NCBI GenBank assembly: GCA_948567375.1 | Contig: OX419762.1 | Location: 38,235,034 to 38,299,033, forward strand | From: Lunularia cruciata | Taxonomy: Eukaryota > Streptophyta > Marchantiopsida > Lunulariales > Lunulariaceae | Reading direction: 5' to 3' | DNA: 64,000 nt | In this document: positions 1 to 12,846 of the stretch, piece by piece | How the letters are laid out: every line of letters starts with the position of its first letter | Numbering within the stretch: position 1 is the first letter of the stretch | Notes under the pieces: model-generated | Told to the model about the DNA's origin: nothing | What the model saw: the letters and a program-made list of their open reading frames with translations, nothing else | Database searches by the model: none | Position numbers and translations under genes: made by a program

Positions 1-376
1 GGCTATCTGCCAAGCAATGCTCACCTTCTACTTTTGATAGACAGTCAGGGGTCACATTACAACACTTTCAGGCTTTGGCTCTTCATAGACAAGCATCCAA
101 AGTAGGAGTGCACATCATGTCTAGGGCCTTCTCCTTCACTTACCAAATATATCATTAGAGGATCTATATCACACAATTCAACAATAGTTTTATTTGTTGT
201 TTTTAGTTGATTGTTTTGTAGCCTTCTCCCTTGTATAGGGTTGAGGATCTATGTTTTTCTTCAATTTGTAGCCCCTAGGTTTCATTGTGATCTGTGCTTG
301 GTTACTCTCTAGCACTCCTTGGTGCTTTGTACTCCTTTCCTTGGAATATATATAAGTATATAAATATATATAAATG

Positions 377-429
<53 letters not shown>

Positions 430-1110
430 TTTTGGGTGTATGTTTGACCGCCTTATTTGGACCAATTAGTTTGCCTAGTACTGGGTATGTAAATCTCTCA
501 CTATCCAGATATATACCTTCTCTTTTATGGACTAACTATTTTGACAAAATTATGAGCATTAAGTAATTTAGTAATTATGAAAAAAATAATGGGCATTATT
601 GTCAATTTAAGTGTTATTTCTTGAGTGAAGTTGACAAAGAAAAATCATTTCCTCACTTGGCTACCTTGTTGTAAACTGTTTTTGATTTTCTTATTCTATT
701 CAACCATTAATATAAATATCAGCAAATAGTTCTTCTCTTTCTCCGTAACTTCAAACTAGTTGTGTCTATCTTCATCCCTTTTGTACCCAATAATTATTGG
801 GCACAAAGTGGATGCTTTGTTACCAAGCAAACACACATTGCAGTATATAGTTGAAATAATGGAAATATCTTCACAAACTGAGAAATCAAGAATGGTGAAA
901 GGAGCTAAAATTGCTTGTTTCCAAATGAGACATAGGCATCAATCAAGAACTGTGGATGAGATAAAAGGAGTATTGATATGAAAATTGATTGTGAAAAGCC
1001 TATGAACAAATAAATTAAATCGACGACCGAGGACAATGTATTTGAGACCTTAAAAGTACTATTTTCTATTACCATAAAATTTGACTAACCACATTGAAAA
1101 GTGTTGAAAA
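1..1110. other. AT-rich intergenic DNA with a (TA)n tract
   Basis: No gene is recognised here. A (TA)n microsatellite occupies about 380-425. The open frame that crosses it on the minus strand is a repeat translation and not a gene. The 73-codon frame at 760-981 has no recognisable domain. Confidence 0.6.
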
Positions 1111-1247
1111 GTGAGGATCTTTGTTGTACAATGCCACCTTAGCTTTTCTGGTACGTTTATGACTTTTGGTTAGTCATTAGTGAGGATCTTTATTATACAA
1201 TGCCACCTTAGCTTTTCTAGTGCTTTTATTACTTTTGGTTAGTCATC
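1111..1247. repeat. 69-bp tandem duplication (two copies)
   Basis: Two adjacent units start at 1111 and 1180. Both open with GTGAGGATCTTT and end in TTTTGGTTAGTCAT. They differ at only a few positions, so this is a fairly recent local duplication. It directly abuts the MITE-like element at 1248. Confidence 0.85.
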
Positions 1248-1611
1248 GGGGGTTTCAAATAGGGGTTTTCGGGTACCTGAAATTCCCATAATCTTATTTT
1301 ATGGGAAGTTTGATAGGTCTGCAAGATATGCAGTGGAAGTACTTGAATTTTGCGGGCAATCTTTGTAGCCCCGTAATTTTATGGGTCAGTTCTTTTATGA
1401 CCCGTATAATTTAATGCGGTTACGAGCAACCCGTAGATCCATAGAAAAGAGATCGGGCCTAAATCTTAGTACATCAAAGATTTTATCGCCCATCAAACTT
1501 TGATGAGTTCAGTAAATGAAGCCCCACTCCCTTTAGGGGTACCCGCAACAAATTTTACAAATTCTTCCGGGTACCCTCAAGAAACCCGGAAATTTTGCAA
1601 TTGAACCCCCC
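1248..1611. mobile_element. MITE-like element, copy 1
   Basis: The ends form an imperfect terminal inverted repeat: GGGGGTTTCAAAT at the left and the complement of GGGGGGTTCAATT at the right. GGGTACC/GGGTACCC motifs lie just inside both ends. There is no coding capacity. A second element at 3741-4060 has the same terminal sequence and similar subterminal motifs. I could not find a convincing target-site duplication, so the superfamily is unknown. Confidence 0.5.
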
Positions 1612-2177
1612 TATGTATTTCTCCTTGGATTGCAGGTTTGCCCTTTCTTGTAGATCGTGTGCTCTTTCTTCCAATTTAAACATTTTTGTGCCTTGTATTC
1701 AATCCTTTTCGGTACGCCGGTTTCTCATTTCCCGATGGAGTTTAAACCATGATGTACTTTAATCTTTTTTATTCGTCTATCCATAGTTGGTTCTAGAAAG
1801 ACGAGTTTATCTGGTATATTTAGGTTTGTTATATTATAGCATTTGGAGTATGTCATGTCTACTTTTCCATAAGGAGACTTCTGATTGAAACTATATAATG
1901 CACGATCCAAGTGTCAGGCAACAACCACAGGCCTGTAGAAGACCGCACGAGTCTCTGGAAAAGTTGATGATTCGGCATACTAAGTGGTCCTGTGTGACCA
2001 AAAATGTTTTCAGCTCAAATGAGAAAACACCAACAAGGTGGGAGTGCCGGAAGTCCAGGTCGCTGTATCCAGACCGAAATTCAGTTGAAGTAGGCAAAAC
2101 CTTTCCGAATCGATTGATTATCCAATGGAAGTTTCAGAAAATTTGAAAGCAGACGTGTACAATATTATCTTGTCTTG

Positions 2178-2211
2178 ACCCACTCGAACCTCTATTGAGA
2201 TTCGAGTGGGT
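2178..2211. repeat. Perfect 11-bp inverted repeat
   Basis: ACCCACTCGAA (2178-2188) is exactly complementary to TTCGAGTGGGT (2201-2211), separated by 12 nt. It could form a short stem-loop. No adjacent gene gives it a role. Confidence 0.6.
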
Positions 2212-3230
2212 GACTGTTTGGCTCGGTTTTCCTTTTAACAGATAGAAGCATTCCGTTCGATCTATCATTCGGCCTATCAGGAGTCTCTCGACATGGAGGC
2301 GTTGGAGAGTGCATGACGGGAAGAATTTGGACCCGAAAGAGCTCAAGCTCTTACGGACACATGTTCTTCCAGTGCCTACAGCTGGGGCATACCATTACAG
2401 GTGTATATTCTCAAAGATCCATATTCCTCAAATTCGATGGCCTCTAGAAGATTTAGAGTCTGATCTACTTCGACTAGTACTTTGTTTGTACATTCTTATT
2501 GGACACCCGAGAAGGCGAGAGAGAGAGAGAGAGAGAGGTTTTGAGCAGAGTCTTACTCCACACCGTGGGCATCCAACAACCATTGCTTTTGGATGAAGAA
2601 ATTGGTGAAAAGTTCTCTTGGAAGATAGTCGAAGACTAACAACATTTGCATGGCAAAAATACCGTCATGAATTGGAATATTTTTCGCAAAATCAACTATA
2701 ATGCCTAGACACTTCCTAAACTGCAACTTACTACATGTTTCTGACATTTCTGATTTCCTCAAAGATAACAGTTTCCTCTGCCTATATCGCAATGTTGGTA
2801 GAAAACTGAATGTGAAGTTTATGAGACCTATGGTAGCTGATCTCGTACACTTTCCCGCTTCGTAATCAATCCGCAGGAACGGAGCCTGAGAGCTAATGAT
2901 CTTGTTTAAATTGCATGCTCCCATTCTCTTTGCAGTGCTTGGAGTTGAACTGTTTGAATGTTCAACGCAGAAAACACTTCTCCAGATATTCTTTCTTCTT
3001 TACACTTCATTATTGACTCAATTGCCATCAAGTGATGATCCTTATGCACTGATTTATTGAATTGTCATGTAGTCGGGCCTCGGACCTGAATTGTTCTGGG
3101 TTGAATGTTCAGCCCAGAAAACAGGTGCTCAAATATGCTTTCTTTTCCCACACGATGACATCGTAATTGACTCAACCGACATTAATTATTGGTTCTTTGG
3201 GACTGCATTGTGGGATTCAGTTGCATGCTG

Positions 3231-3280
3231 GTCTCGGACCCAAACGCCAGTAGTGAACTAATGGTGTTTGGGTCCGAGAC
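3231..3280. repeat. 18-bp inverted repeat at the end of a direct repeat
   Basis: The arm GTCTCGGACCCAAACGCC (3231-3248) pairs with GGTGTTTGGGTCCGAGAC (3263-3280) at 17 of 18 positions around a 14-nt loop. The left arm is the end of the second ~150-bp direct repeat unit, so the right arm looks like an inverted re-copy of that end. Confidence 0.75.
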
Positions 3281-3740
3281 GAAGGCTATAGGGTGTTAGG
3301 TGTAAAAGGATACGTTATTATATAATTTTTTAACAGTATTTCTAAAACCATACGTTCATGGAAGACTTTCTTTGACTGTTTAGCCGCTTATATTGTCGGT
3401 AGATAACCTTTCTATGACTTAACCAGATCTGGATCATAAGCAGCTGGGACCACAATATTGACCTGGGAAAGCAAACGCTAAAGTTTAACAGAATATTTTT
3501 TTTCTTCAGATTGTAGCATGCTGATATTAGCAATGCAGGTTGGCATATTATTATGTACTAATTGTAGTCCCCATAATTTACATACTTCAAGAGTTATAAA
3601 GAAATTTACATGCATTCAAATGGTCACATATTTCAAGTAATCAGATCATTCATGCTAACCTTTTCGTGTGTGCCACCAACTCATGGAGGCCCACATCTTG
3701 AAGTAAGTATTGCGCTCGTTGAATTTACCGAAATACATTT

Positions 3741-4060
3741 GGGGTTTCAATAATCAATCTACTGGTACCCGTAAGTCGCCGCAACATTGTCTAAACCTTT
3801 TTTAGCATTAAATTTCTTACGGGGTACTTGAATTTTATGGGGAAATGTCTGTAACCATATAGGATTTTACGGGAAGTGAAAAACGTCACCAATAAATTGT
3901 GACTGTTTACGGGCTAATTAGTGGGTTCTAAATTTGCCCGAAACTTTCACTTTTCCTGAAACACTAAAATTTGATGACAGCGTTGATATATGAGTTCGAT
4001 TGTTTATACGCGTACCCACCAAACTCCATAAAAGTCAATAGAATCGAAAATTGAAACCCC
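3741..4060. mobile_element. MITE-like element, copy 2
   Basis: It begins GGGGTTTCAATAATC and ends with TTGAAACCCC, giving an 11-bp terminal inverted repeat that matches copy 1 at 1248-1611. GGTACCCGTAAG and CGCGTACCC lie just inside the ends. It is about 320 bp and non-coding. Flanks ACATTT and TATGAT do not form a clear target duplication. Confidence 0.5.
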
Positions 4061-7000
4061 TATGATCTTGTTAAGCATATCAAATTCAAGTACATTAACT
4101 CGTTAAGCAGATCAATATCAGTTGCAACACGTCCCTCCTCTATGTGCCCACTAGACAAAATATTGGTTCACTTCACATTTGATAACAGGATAGGTTCTTT
4201 GAACGTATTAGGAGGTTTAATATGATAAGTATAGAAATTGATAGTAACATTTAAGCTTTTATGAATATGCTTGTAAAAGTTGATAGTGGAAGGTAATGTC
4301 TTTTAAAAATTTAAATATATTATTTAGATTTCATGGTTTCTTGCTAGTTACAGTTTAATTTGTCAGAAGAATTTTCTTACAAATTGATGGATACTTCAGG
4401 GGTTTTTAATCTACGATTACGGGAATAGATTGGATTTTGTACAAGATACAAGGACATTCCATAACGATAATGAACGAAAGAAAGAAATTATAAATCAGAT
4501 TTCTAAAATAATTTAAAAAGTGGAGTGAATAATTAACAAAGGAAGATTTAGGATTTATTAAATAATTCTGTTTGCTAAATTTGTAAAAGTATCCCTATGG
4601 ACTCTTAAAATTCCAAAAGAATAATATAAATTACATTATAATTTTCACCATAGAACTCTGTAAGGAGTCAACTAAAACCTATATCAAACGTCTCACATTA
4701 AATGTACATAACTATTTTCAATACAGAATGCATTCCCATGTATATGCCTATATTTTAAGAATTGAAACCCTCATTCTATTACGTCTAGAACCCTAAACTA
4801 GAATTCCCCCAACACGAGCCTACCAACAAGAAAAGACATAGTTGCTATTTCTAAAATTATGGTGTCCAAATCTTAAAATATTATACATACGATTGCATTG
4901 CATTGTATAGTTGACTGTACATGCATACACTAAAGAATAAACTTGAGGTACAAACATCTTGGTGACATCTGGTCTGTCTCATATGAACATACGAAATTCA
5001 ATATATCCATATGCGTAAGGCAGCTAGAAAAGCAGATGCGATATAAAAGTAAAATTAATAAAATAAAAGTAAAAGTATACAAAGACTTTCGGGTACTGGG
5101 TCGAATATGAAGAGGAAACACGCTTGTTCGTATTGACGCAATTGACAACAGCTAAGCTTTAGGAGGTGCCTCCCTGGGAAAAGACTGTTCAAGCTCACGT
5201 CCAGCCAGCCCTGCCCTGCCCCGATGGGCGCCATGAAGCATTTCCCACTCACTCCTCCTGGAACGTCACGAAGACCTGTTGCATAAGCGTCCTGCCAAGT
5301 CTATTCTCTCATGGGGGTAACTGAAATAAACTCTAATTTTTTAAAAGTTTTGACTTATCGTTCCTAACTCAAGTTTGTTCCAATTATTCGTTTAGTTAAA
5401 AAAGACTATGAAAATAACTTTTTCACTACTTCAGATAAAATTGATTCGTTAAATATGTTATAAATAAATAAATAAAATAAAAATCGTGATTGAGAAAAAG
5501 TGAAACTGTTTGATATAACTATGCAACACAATACGACAAACGTGTGATAATGATCTGTTTTGCACTCAAAATAGGAAAGCAAATTTACAGTCTAATTCAT
5601 TCGGCGACTAAATTTCGTGGCCAATATGCTCTGAAGTTTCCCTTGATCTAGTTTATAGATTTGCACAGGGCAAAATCTGACGTAAATAATGAAAATTTGA
5701 GGATTACTATTGTGAATGAAATGTTTAATGCGCAAAAGTAACTTCATCCTACCGTCGAGTACCTTGAGACAATAAAGAGTTGTGTACACAGCCAATCCCA
5801 GAGAATGCCTATCGTAAAAGAATTCTATGCAGTTGCCTTGAATAACTATTAGATAGATTTTCCTTGTCATCCTTGACTATCGTATCAAGGTTTGAAAATG
5901 TAGGTGCTGACCACGAGAATTTTAGAAGTAGTCTATGTTTCCTGTCCCATGCTTAGTATTTTTCGCAGGAAAGATTTAATTTCTTTTGGGTACCACCCAC
6001 ATATCAGGTAACAACTGAAATATTAGCAGAGACATGTTAAATCCATACCGACACATGGTCGTTGAACTTAAAATTGGAGTCATTGAAAGCTAAAAAGATG
6101 ATGTGGAAAAGCGAAATGTAACCAAATGCCAACCATGGAGATTCTGATTGCGCGTTGGATCCCACTTAGATGTCATTTTGGATCCATTTTCTATGAGTGT
6201 TTGGATTAGATCACACCGTTTATCACTTAGTCGCTCGATCTCATGTCCAACCAAAGCTGCTCAAGAGATTGATTGATGGCCCGAAAGAGCTGGAATCCAC
6301 AATCGTTCTTTATCACTCCACCATCGGTTTAGCACAGTGTCAGATATCTCTATGCGCTCCACTGGATCCACTTTCACTCCAGATTGACAGTAACTGCTCA
6401 TTGGAGCTTTCAAAATCTCGTTTCAGGATGCAATCTCTTCCCTTTGTGTCCCGGCATTAGTTTCTCAACTTCGAACTTGCGGTCCTTTCTTTCTTTATAT
6501 ATATGGAGGACATATAGTCATTATTGAATAAAGGAAAGGCGATGGCAAGTAGATTGTCAAGTTCACAGGGTCCCAGGCAGTAGTGGTGAGAAAGTGGAAC
6601 CGGGAACTTCAATTCTCCGCTGTTCTCCACAGAAGGAAACCAATAGGTCACGCGGTTTTCACAGAAGGCACTTCGCGTTTTACTACTAAAGTTCAAGTGG
6701 AAAGATTAGCAGCAGTAATGTCATAAGGTCCAAAGTTCCCGATAACTTGAAGCCTTGGGTTGTATCAGGGATAGTCACAACTGTGTCCTAAAGAGGAACT
6801 TGCAAAGTTCGGTCTTTGAGAGATTCTATACGATATAATGGCATCTGCATTACATACATCCCATTGTGCTGCCTTGGCGGTGCTCTGTACTTCTTTCTGG
6901 TTTCTTTCGGGGTATATATTTTTGTGTATTTTCCTTTTTTTACTTACACAGGCGGTCATTCTATCAACAATACTCGCAAGATTGATCATAGAGATCCAAT

Positions 7001-9286
7001 CCCATTGTACATGGAGCTTCTCAACTCACCATCATTAGCATGTCTAAAGTAATCTAGAGTAGTGTGCAATTCACTAGAGAAAAGACCAGAGAAAACAGTG
7101 GACTGTTCTCTTGGAATCACGTGATGTTCGTAGTTACGAACTTGCAAAGACCAACCTAAACGTTTGCTTCTATGTTAGTTACCCGTACGTTGGGCTCCAC
7201 TTACATGCCACAGCTCCGACTGTAACAGTCAAACTCTTGGGACTCAATGCTTGACTTGCAAGTGGTGAAGAATCTTTGCCGAGATCCGAAGCGCTGATAT
7301 TTGACAAGAATCTCCTTCCTGACAGATCCCACATGGAGGAAAGCTATCCACAACTTGCTTGTGCCGTTAGCTCAAGCGAGGAAGCAACACCGATTCTGCC
7401 AGGGGATTCAATGCAGTGGTAACGGGTCCAGCACTCTTATTTTGAACAGACGTACTGGATATGGACTCGATGCAGCTGTTCGAATCCTAATCTGGAGTTG
7501 AACCTTGATTTTAAGAGGGCGGGCATGTGACTTAGGAATACAGGCTTGCCCTGCGCTCCTGCCCGCCACCTTCGAGCTGGCATATGCTGGAAACAAGCTT
7601 GGGATTCTGGTTGAAGGGAACAAATTCCCATCCAATGTGGCTCTAGCATTACCTTAGTGACACTAGAATTACGCCTGAATGTTCTGGTAGGGTTTCAGAT
7701 GCACTTTACAATCTTGTACTTGTAGCTTTACTGTTATACATGTGGAGACATGTCCGACACTCATGATGCACTCGGTTTTGTCTACTCTGCTCACAACAGA
7801 CCCTACTGCTCGCAGATCCAAAGTTGTTTCTACCACGCTGTTTCTCTAAACGAGAGGGTTTTGTGAGACCTAGCCTGTGATCGACAAGCGGCGTAAGTTT
7901 GTCTTGTGTGTGGTACAGTAGTTACCCTGAAAGGCTAGGGCATCTATGCGAGGCACTACGCTCAACATACATATCTAGGTCGGAAAAAGTGGAGTCGTTG
8001 CTCTTCTGCATGTGTTACAAAAATTCTCGTGATGACGAGTGTGCATATTTGAGCGAAAATATGACTAGAAAGGTTTTTGGATCCAGATGTTCTAACGGAA
8101 CCGCATAGCAGTTGCAATTTTTTTCTGTCTTGTATTCTGGGCTGAGATCATCAGAGAGTAGTTTTTATGCCAGAAAGAAGAGGGTGTAAGAAAGAAAATG
8201 TATCCATTCGTAGTTCGTTGTCCCTGCATGATTGTAACGAAAGTACTGTTGAGCGTCAGTTTACAGGCTCTGCATGTGTATATGCATGCCAAGTTTCCAG
8301 TGTTGACAAAGTTCCTTAAGTTTAGAAGCTGGTACGCTCACTCTCATTACAAGATGGTTCAGATTTACTTGTGGAAGATCGAACACCTGTTACTACATGG
8401 TACCGCTCGTTGTTTAGCTTCAAGTGCCAAGTTGTACGAATCACAAAACATAAATGTGAGGGAGTTCGCAACACCCTCAAATGTGTTCTTTTTCTCGAGC
8501 TCCTTGACCAACCTCCTGAACCTCTCGAGCTCCTGACCAACGCACTCAGCACCTCCAGCTGTTTTGACACAATTTCCTCTCAGTAGTCATTCGATTGTTC
8601 TTTTGAGGTGAGCACTAGCGCGATGCACTTTCTGTACAGGGCTTGTCAATATTATTGCAAATGAATAGTTCCTTATTGCAGTTTGAGCAGCTGATTCGTA
8701 TATAATGTATCGATTTTAATTTCCACTCAACTTCAGCTTTGCCATTGATCAATTCTATCCACTCGGTCACGGAACAGGATTCTTCTATTTGATTGCTTTT
8801 GCAAGCTGAACTTGTCTTCTCTTGTCTCTAAATTCTCGTTTTCTCGTTCTCGTTTTCTTAACTTCCAACTATGTTCTGCCTCTGTATGTGTCGATACAGC
8901 TAGCTCCATTCGAGTGCGATAAAGTAAACCACACTCGAATCTATATGTTTTTGACATGCATTTGGGTCCTTAGTGTCTGAAAATGCTAATCGTATTCTTT
9001 TATCCAGAGAGGTGAGGTTACTCGAGCACTAGAGATTTGAGCACAAGACAAAAGATCACCAACTCTTTTATGAAAGTTAAATTTCTTACTTTTTATTTAA
9101 TGTAGAGAGTCAGGTACATTGTTATCCCCTTTGGTTTTAGATTGAGACCAGATAATTCGGTTTTAGATTGAGGTCAGATAATGGTTATGATCACTTTACT
9201 TAGAAGAGTTTGATCCGTCTATGTGAGTGCAGCATGCGATACAAGAGTAAGGCATATGGAAATGGCATTGCAATTCTCGTCCACGC
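4061..9286. other. Gene-poor region without recognised features
   Basis: About 5 kb in which no frame encodes a recognisable protein; the longest (for example 8198-8536 plus, 112 codons) have no domain I can name. Minor features are a small inverted repeat ATTCGAGTG/CACTCGAAT at 8908-8940 and a short direct repeat of GGTTTTAGATTGAG near 9135-9175. The higher GC content around 6.2-8.6 kb may mean single-copy DNA such as UTR, intron or a decayed gene, but this is not provable here. Confidence 0.4.
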
Positions 9287-9291
9287 AACTC
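9287..9291 (+). repeat. Target-site duplication of copia element A, left
   Basis: AACTC directly precedes the left LTR. TACTC follows the right LTR at 27849-27853 (4 of 5 match), as expected for an old insertion. Confidence 0.5.
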
Positions 9292-10251
9292 CGTAGAATT
9301 AACCCATAAGCACAATACCACTATGTGGGACTCAAGACTCTACCGATGTCTAGAGTGCATAAACCTATAAACAATGCACTTCTGATTAGTGCAGAGACAA
9401 ATATATTTAAGCTATTCTCACCCCCCATGGATCTATGAGACGTACCTACGGGTTAAGGAGTTGGGTTATTGGATTTGCAATTCCCTGCAACACAAGAAAT
9501 GGTTTACTCATTTGCTTTAATATTGTTGGTACAAATCTAAGAAACAACTTCCTTATGCTTGTATTTGAAAGTCTCCAAGTACCATGTTATACAAATCTAA
9601 GAAAGCACTTCTTTATGCTTGTATTGTGAAAGTCTGCAAATTTAATGATCCTTCAACTATTAGGTGTAGCTTGAAGTTTGATTATCCTTTGATTATTAGG
9701 TTTAGCTCGGGGATTGTGTAAAGCAGTGAAAGTCTGCAAGTACCATGTTATACAAATCCAAGCAAGTACTTCTTTATGCTTGTGTTGTGAAAGTCTGCAA
9801 GTTTAATGATCCTTCAACTATTAGGTATAGCTTGAAGTTTGATTGTTTGATTATTAGGTATAGCTCGGGATTGTGTAAAGATGTGAAAATGAAAATGTTT
9901 TATGATCCTTGTATTGTGAAGGTTTGCAAGTTCTATGATCCTTTGACTTGACTACTAGGTATAGGTTGAGGATTATGTATAGTTCACTACAAGTTTTATG
10001 ATCCTTGTACTATGGGTCTGCAAGTTTTATGATCCTTTGACTTGACTGTTAGGTATGGCTTGAGGATTGTGTATCGCTCATTGATTGTGTGGAGCGAGAA
10101 CAACATGAATATATCCTCTCTATGAACTAACCAGAAGTGCATTGTGTATGGGTTTAATGTGCTCTAGACATGAAGAGCATATGAGTCCTTCGTAGTTTTA
10201 TTGTGCTTAATTCTACAAAGTAAAGAAGTGTTGTCCTTAATTTGCATAACA
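9292..10251 (+). mobile_element. Copia element A, 5' LTR
   Basis: The first ~130 bp match the sequence at 27616 (TAGAATTA-CCCATAA and TCTAGAGTGCAT shared), and the end TTTGCATAACA matches the end at 27848. It stops directly before a primer-binding site. The first base of the canonical TG is mutated. The middle (about 9520-10085) is an internal tandem array: units starting near 9567 and 9728 are about 161 bp each, followed by shorter degenerate units built around TTTATGATCCTT. The 3' LTR lacks this array. Confidence 0.8.
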
Positions 10252-10263
10252 TGATATCAGAGC
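10252..10263 (+). other. Primer-binding site of copia A
   Basis: TGATATCAGAGC matches the plant initiator-Met tRNA primer site TGGTATCAGAGC with one change and sits directly after the LTR. Confidence 0.8.
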
Positions 10264-10613
10264 AAATGCGATGGAGTAATTGGTGATTGGAGTTTCCTTG
10301 CCGTGGGACCTTAGGTTTATTTTCCATTTAGGGTTGGGGTTTCCACTCCGCCGAGTACGTAGGGTTTTCCTATTGCTTGTGTTCAATGTTCCCTTTTGTT
10401 GAGTGTTAAAATTTCCTCATGGCCGGGTCCCTAAATCTTGACTTGCATGTTTGAGTTTTGTCTTTGCTTAGTGGTCCTTTCTACTAGGGCTTAGAGATTT
10501 TTCCTTTTTGAGTGGCAAGAGTGTGATGTTTAATATTCCTTACTTAGAGAAGTGGGTGTTCATCCCACCATTGTGAGAGTACATTTCTTCATTACAATCC
10601 AATTCTCTTAGTA

Positions 10614-10889
10614 ATGGCTTCAAGTTCAAATGATGAATGCATTGATTACCTTGATGAGAAGAATTACAAGATATGGAGCTTTGTGATGCAATATTTCTTG
10701 AGTTCGTTCCAACTCTATAAATATGTAGATGGATCATCACAATGCCTAGACAATAGCAAGCCAATTCATGAGAGAGACATGAGATGTAGAAGAGTTAGAG
10801 GTACATCCCAATTTTTTTTAATGTCAAAACTTCACAACAAAGTTACATTTGCAAGTGTGATAATGAAAAGGAGATGTGGGACAAGCTAG
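10614..10889 (+). pseudogene. Copia A Gag N-terminal fragment
   Basis: The frame reads MASSSNDECIDYLDEKNYKI followed by W, the usual start of plant copia Gag (a DEKNY-IW element with an M-YL segment after it). It is open for 91 codons and then disrupted. The protein would have built the virus-like particle. Further downstream a decayed zinc knuckle (CKGCGQ then a stop, about 11331-11370) and a protease-like WVIGASDT (about 11656-11685) are visible, so gag-protease is present but heavily broken. Confidence 0.7.
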
Positions 10890-12567
10890 CAAAGATAAAT
10901 AAACCTGCTAGAATCATGACTAAAATTTCATTGCAAAACAAGCTTTATAGTATCCACTATATTGATTGTCAATCAATGGAATGTTTTGTTCAAGAGATTA
11001 TCTACTAATTGATGTATTGGTTTACTTAAGAGACCAATACCTCAAAGCTAGAGGAGAGATGAGCAAATAAAGTATGGCCTTCCTTGTGTTGAACACATTG
11101 CATGAATTGTGAGATCCCTTGGTGTAATCACTAGGATCAAAGAAGCTAGACAAAATCACACAAGATATGGTGAGATCCATTCTCCTTGAGAAAGAGATAC
11201 TAAGGAAGGAGAGAGAGTTGATACTCCAATTTTTTTTCTTGCTTTGAACAAAGTTGGGAAGTAGCTTGAGAAGAAACAACTCTTTAAGCACATGAAGCAA
11301 AAATTCAAAATTGACAAGTCCAAAAGCACATGTAAAGGTTGTGGACAAAGGGTTCAATAGAAAGGTCATCCAAAATAGCAAATAAAAACAAGGCAAGTGC
11401 TAGTGTTGTAGTTGTGCTATCAATTTGAGAAGTTGTATGTGTTTATGACCATACATTAAAGTATATTCACATTGATGGCGTTGTTGATGTACATATCCAA
11501 GGAGATCAAAAGAAGCTTCACAACTTCAAAAACACATACGTTGAACTCCAAGGTTATGATTGAAATGTAAGTGAATCAAGAGGTTCAGATGAGATGCATC
11601 TTAAGATTCTAGAGCTAAAAGGAGATTACATTTCTTTTACCATTCAAGACATGCATTGGGTTATTGGAGCAAGTGATACCTTGTGTTTGTAGCAACTTTG
11701 TGTAAGAAGGGTTGTAAATTCAATTTGGATAGAATTAGTGTAGATTAGATTCTTTCATCAAGAAATATTCTCATATATGGAAGACTCAAGAGTTAAGTTT
11801 GCATTATGCTATGTAAGATTGAAGAGATTCAATCATAGCAAGTACAAACATAGCTAGTTGCACACTCATAAGATGACATCAAGTTAGCACATGCATCAAT
11901 GCATACAATCTGTGAAGCAAAATATTTGGGTTGATTGGTTAGTCATCAAAGGAGATAAGGGTAAATTACCTACATGTAAGTCATGTATTGTTGGTAAGTC
12001 ACATTGCCACCCATTTCCAGATAGACATAAGCATGCATATGTATTTTGGACATTATAGTATCAGATAATGGATATCTTGATATGACTAGTTTTGGTGTAA
12101 CTAAATGGCTAGCTATGACGATTGATGAATATTTTGGTTGTACTAATTTAACTTTCTTTCAATTAAAGGACCAATTGTAGGTTTGCCTACAAGACTTGGG
12201 AAACAAAGGTTCAAAGAAAGACTCATAAGAAGGTGAAGTCTGTTGTCACTGATCAAGGGTCAAAATTTCTAAACCATTAAGAGCTTCATATACACTTCAA
12301 GGCTTAAGGGATTCAACATATGGTGTCTCCAACATACACGCATGAGATTTTGGGGACGATAGAGCATATGATGTGCAAAGTCTTTTGAATGAGTATGCAA
12401 ACTCTTGGATGATGCAAATTTGAGTTGCCAATATTGGGCTTTTGTGGCCTTGTTTGTAACATGAACTCAAAATAGACTACCATTAGCTAGATTGGGTGGA
12501 AAAAAAACCATATGAAGCAATTGTTGTTAAAAAACCCTTTGTCTCCTATGCTCATTGATTTGAATGT
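10890..12567 (+). pseudogene. Copia A Gag end, protease and integrase, decayed
   Basis: No long frame survives, but landmarks appear in order: a zinc-knuckle relic near 11331, protease-like GASDT near 11665, and the integrase HHCC end TCKSCIVGKSH near 11970-12005. The order gag-protease-integrase before RT is diagnostic of Ty1/copia. Multiple stops and frameshifts make it non-functional. Confidence 0.65.
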
Positions 12568-12846
12568 TTAGCTTGGTATCATATATTGAAGGAGAAACAT
12601 CAGAAACTTGATGTAAAATCACAAAAGTGTATTTTTGTTGGATATTCAAAGGTTGCCAAAATGTACAAGATCTTTGACCCCAAAACTAAGAAAGTGGTTC
12701 TTAATAAAGATGTGTTGATTCTTAATACCAATGTAGATATGAAAAGTCCTAAATCCCTATCAAGTGATGGGGAAATAAAGGATGAATCAAAAAATGGTGA
12801 TAGTTTTTTCCATGTTTTAGGTTGGAGAACCAAACACAGAGCTTGA
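12568..12846 (+). pseudogene. Copia A integrase C-terminal region
   Basis: The frame contains KLDVKSQKCIFVGYS followed by Y-I-DP-T-K-V--KDV, the conserved block at the end of copia integrase (KLDPKS-KCIFVGYS, then GY-L-DP--KKV--SRDV). The element is inactive, but this piece is clearly recognisable. Confidence 0.8.

Larger units (their letters stand above)
1612..3740. other. Intergenic region with small inverted and direct repeats
   Basis: No coding region can be supported. Visible structures are a (GA)n run at about 2516-2537, an 11-bp perfect hairpin at 2178-2211, two diverged direct copies of a roughly 150-bp unit (about 2943-3085 and 3094-3240, each holding TTGAATGTTCA and CAGAAAAC motifs and ending in CTCGGACC), and a 17/18-bp hairpin at 3231-3280. 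Short open frames here have no recognisable domains. Confidence 0.5.

Noticed and set aside
190-465. 91-codon minus frame rich in IY repeats
   Set aside because: It is a translation of the (TA)n microsatellite; no domain.
7480-7500. TTCGAATCC motif resembling a tRNA T-arm
   Set aside because: No acceptor or anticodon stem can be drawn around it.
7408-7649. Overlapping minus frames of 70-75 codons
   Set aside because: Overlap each other, no recognisable domain, no neighbours supporting a gene.
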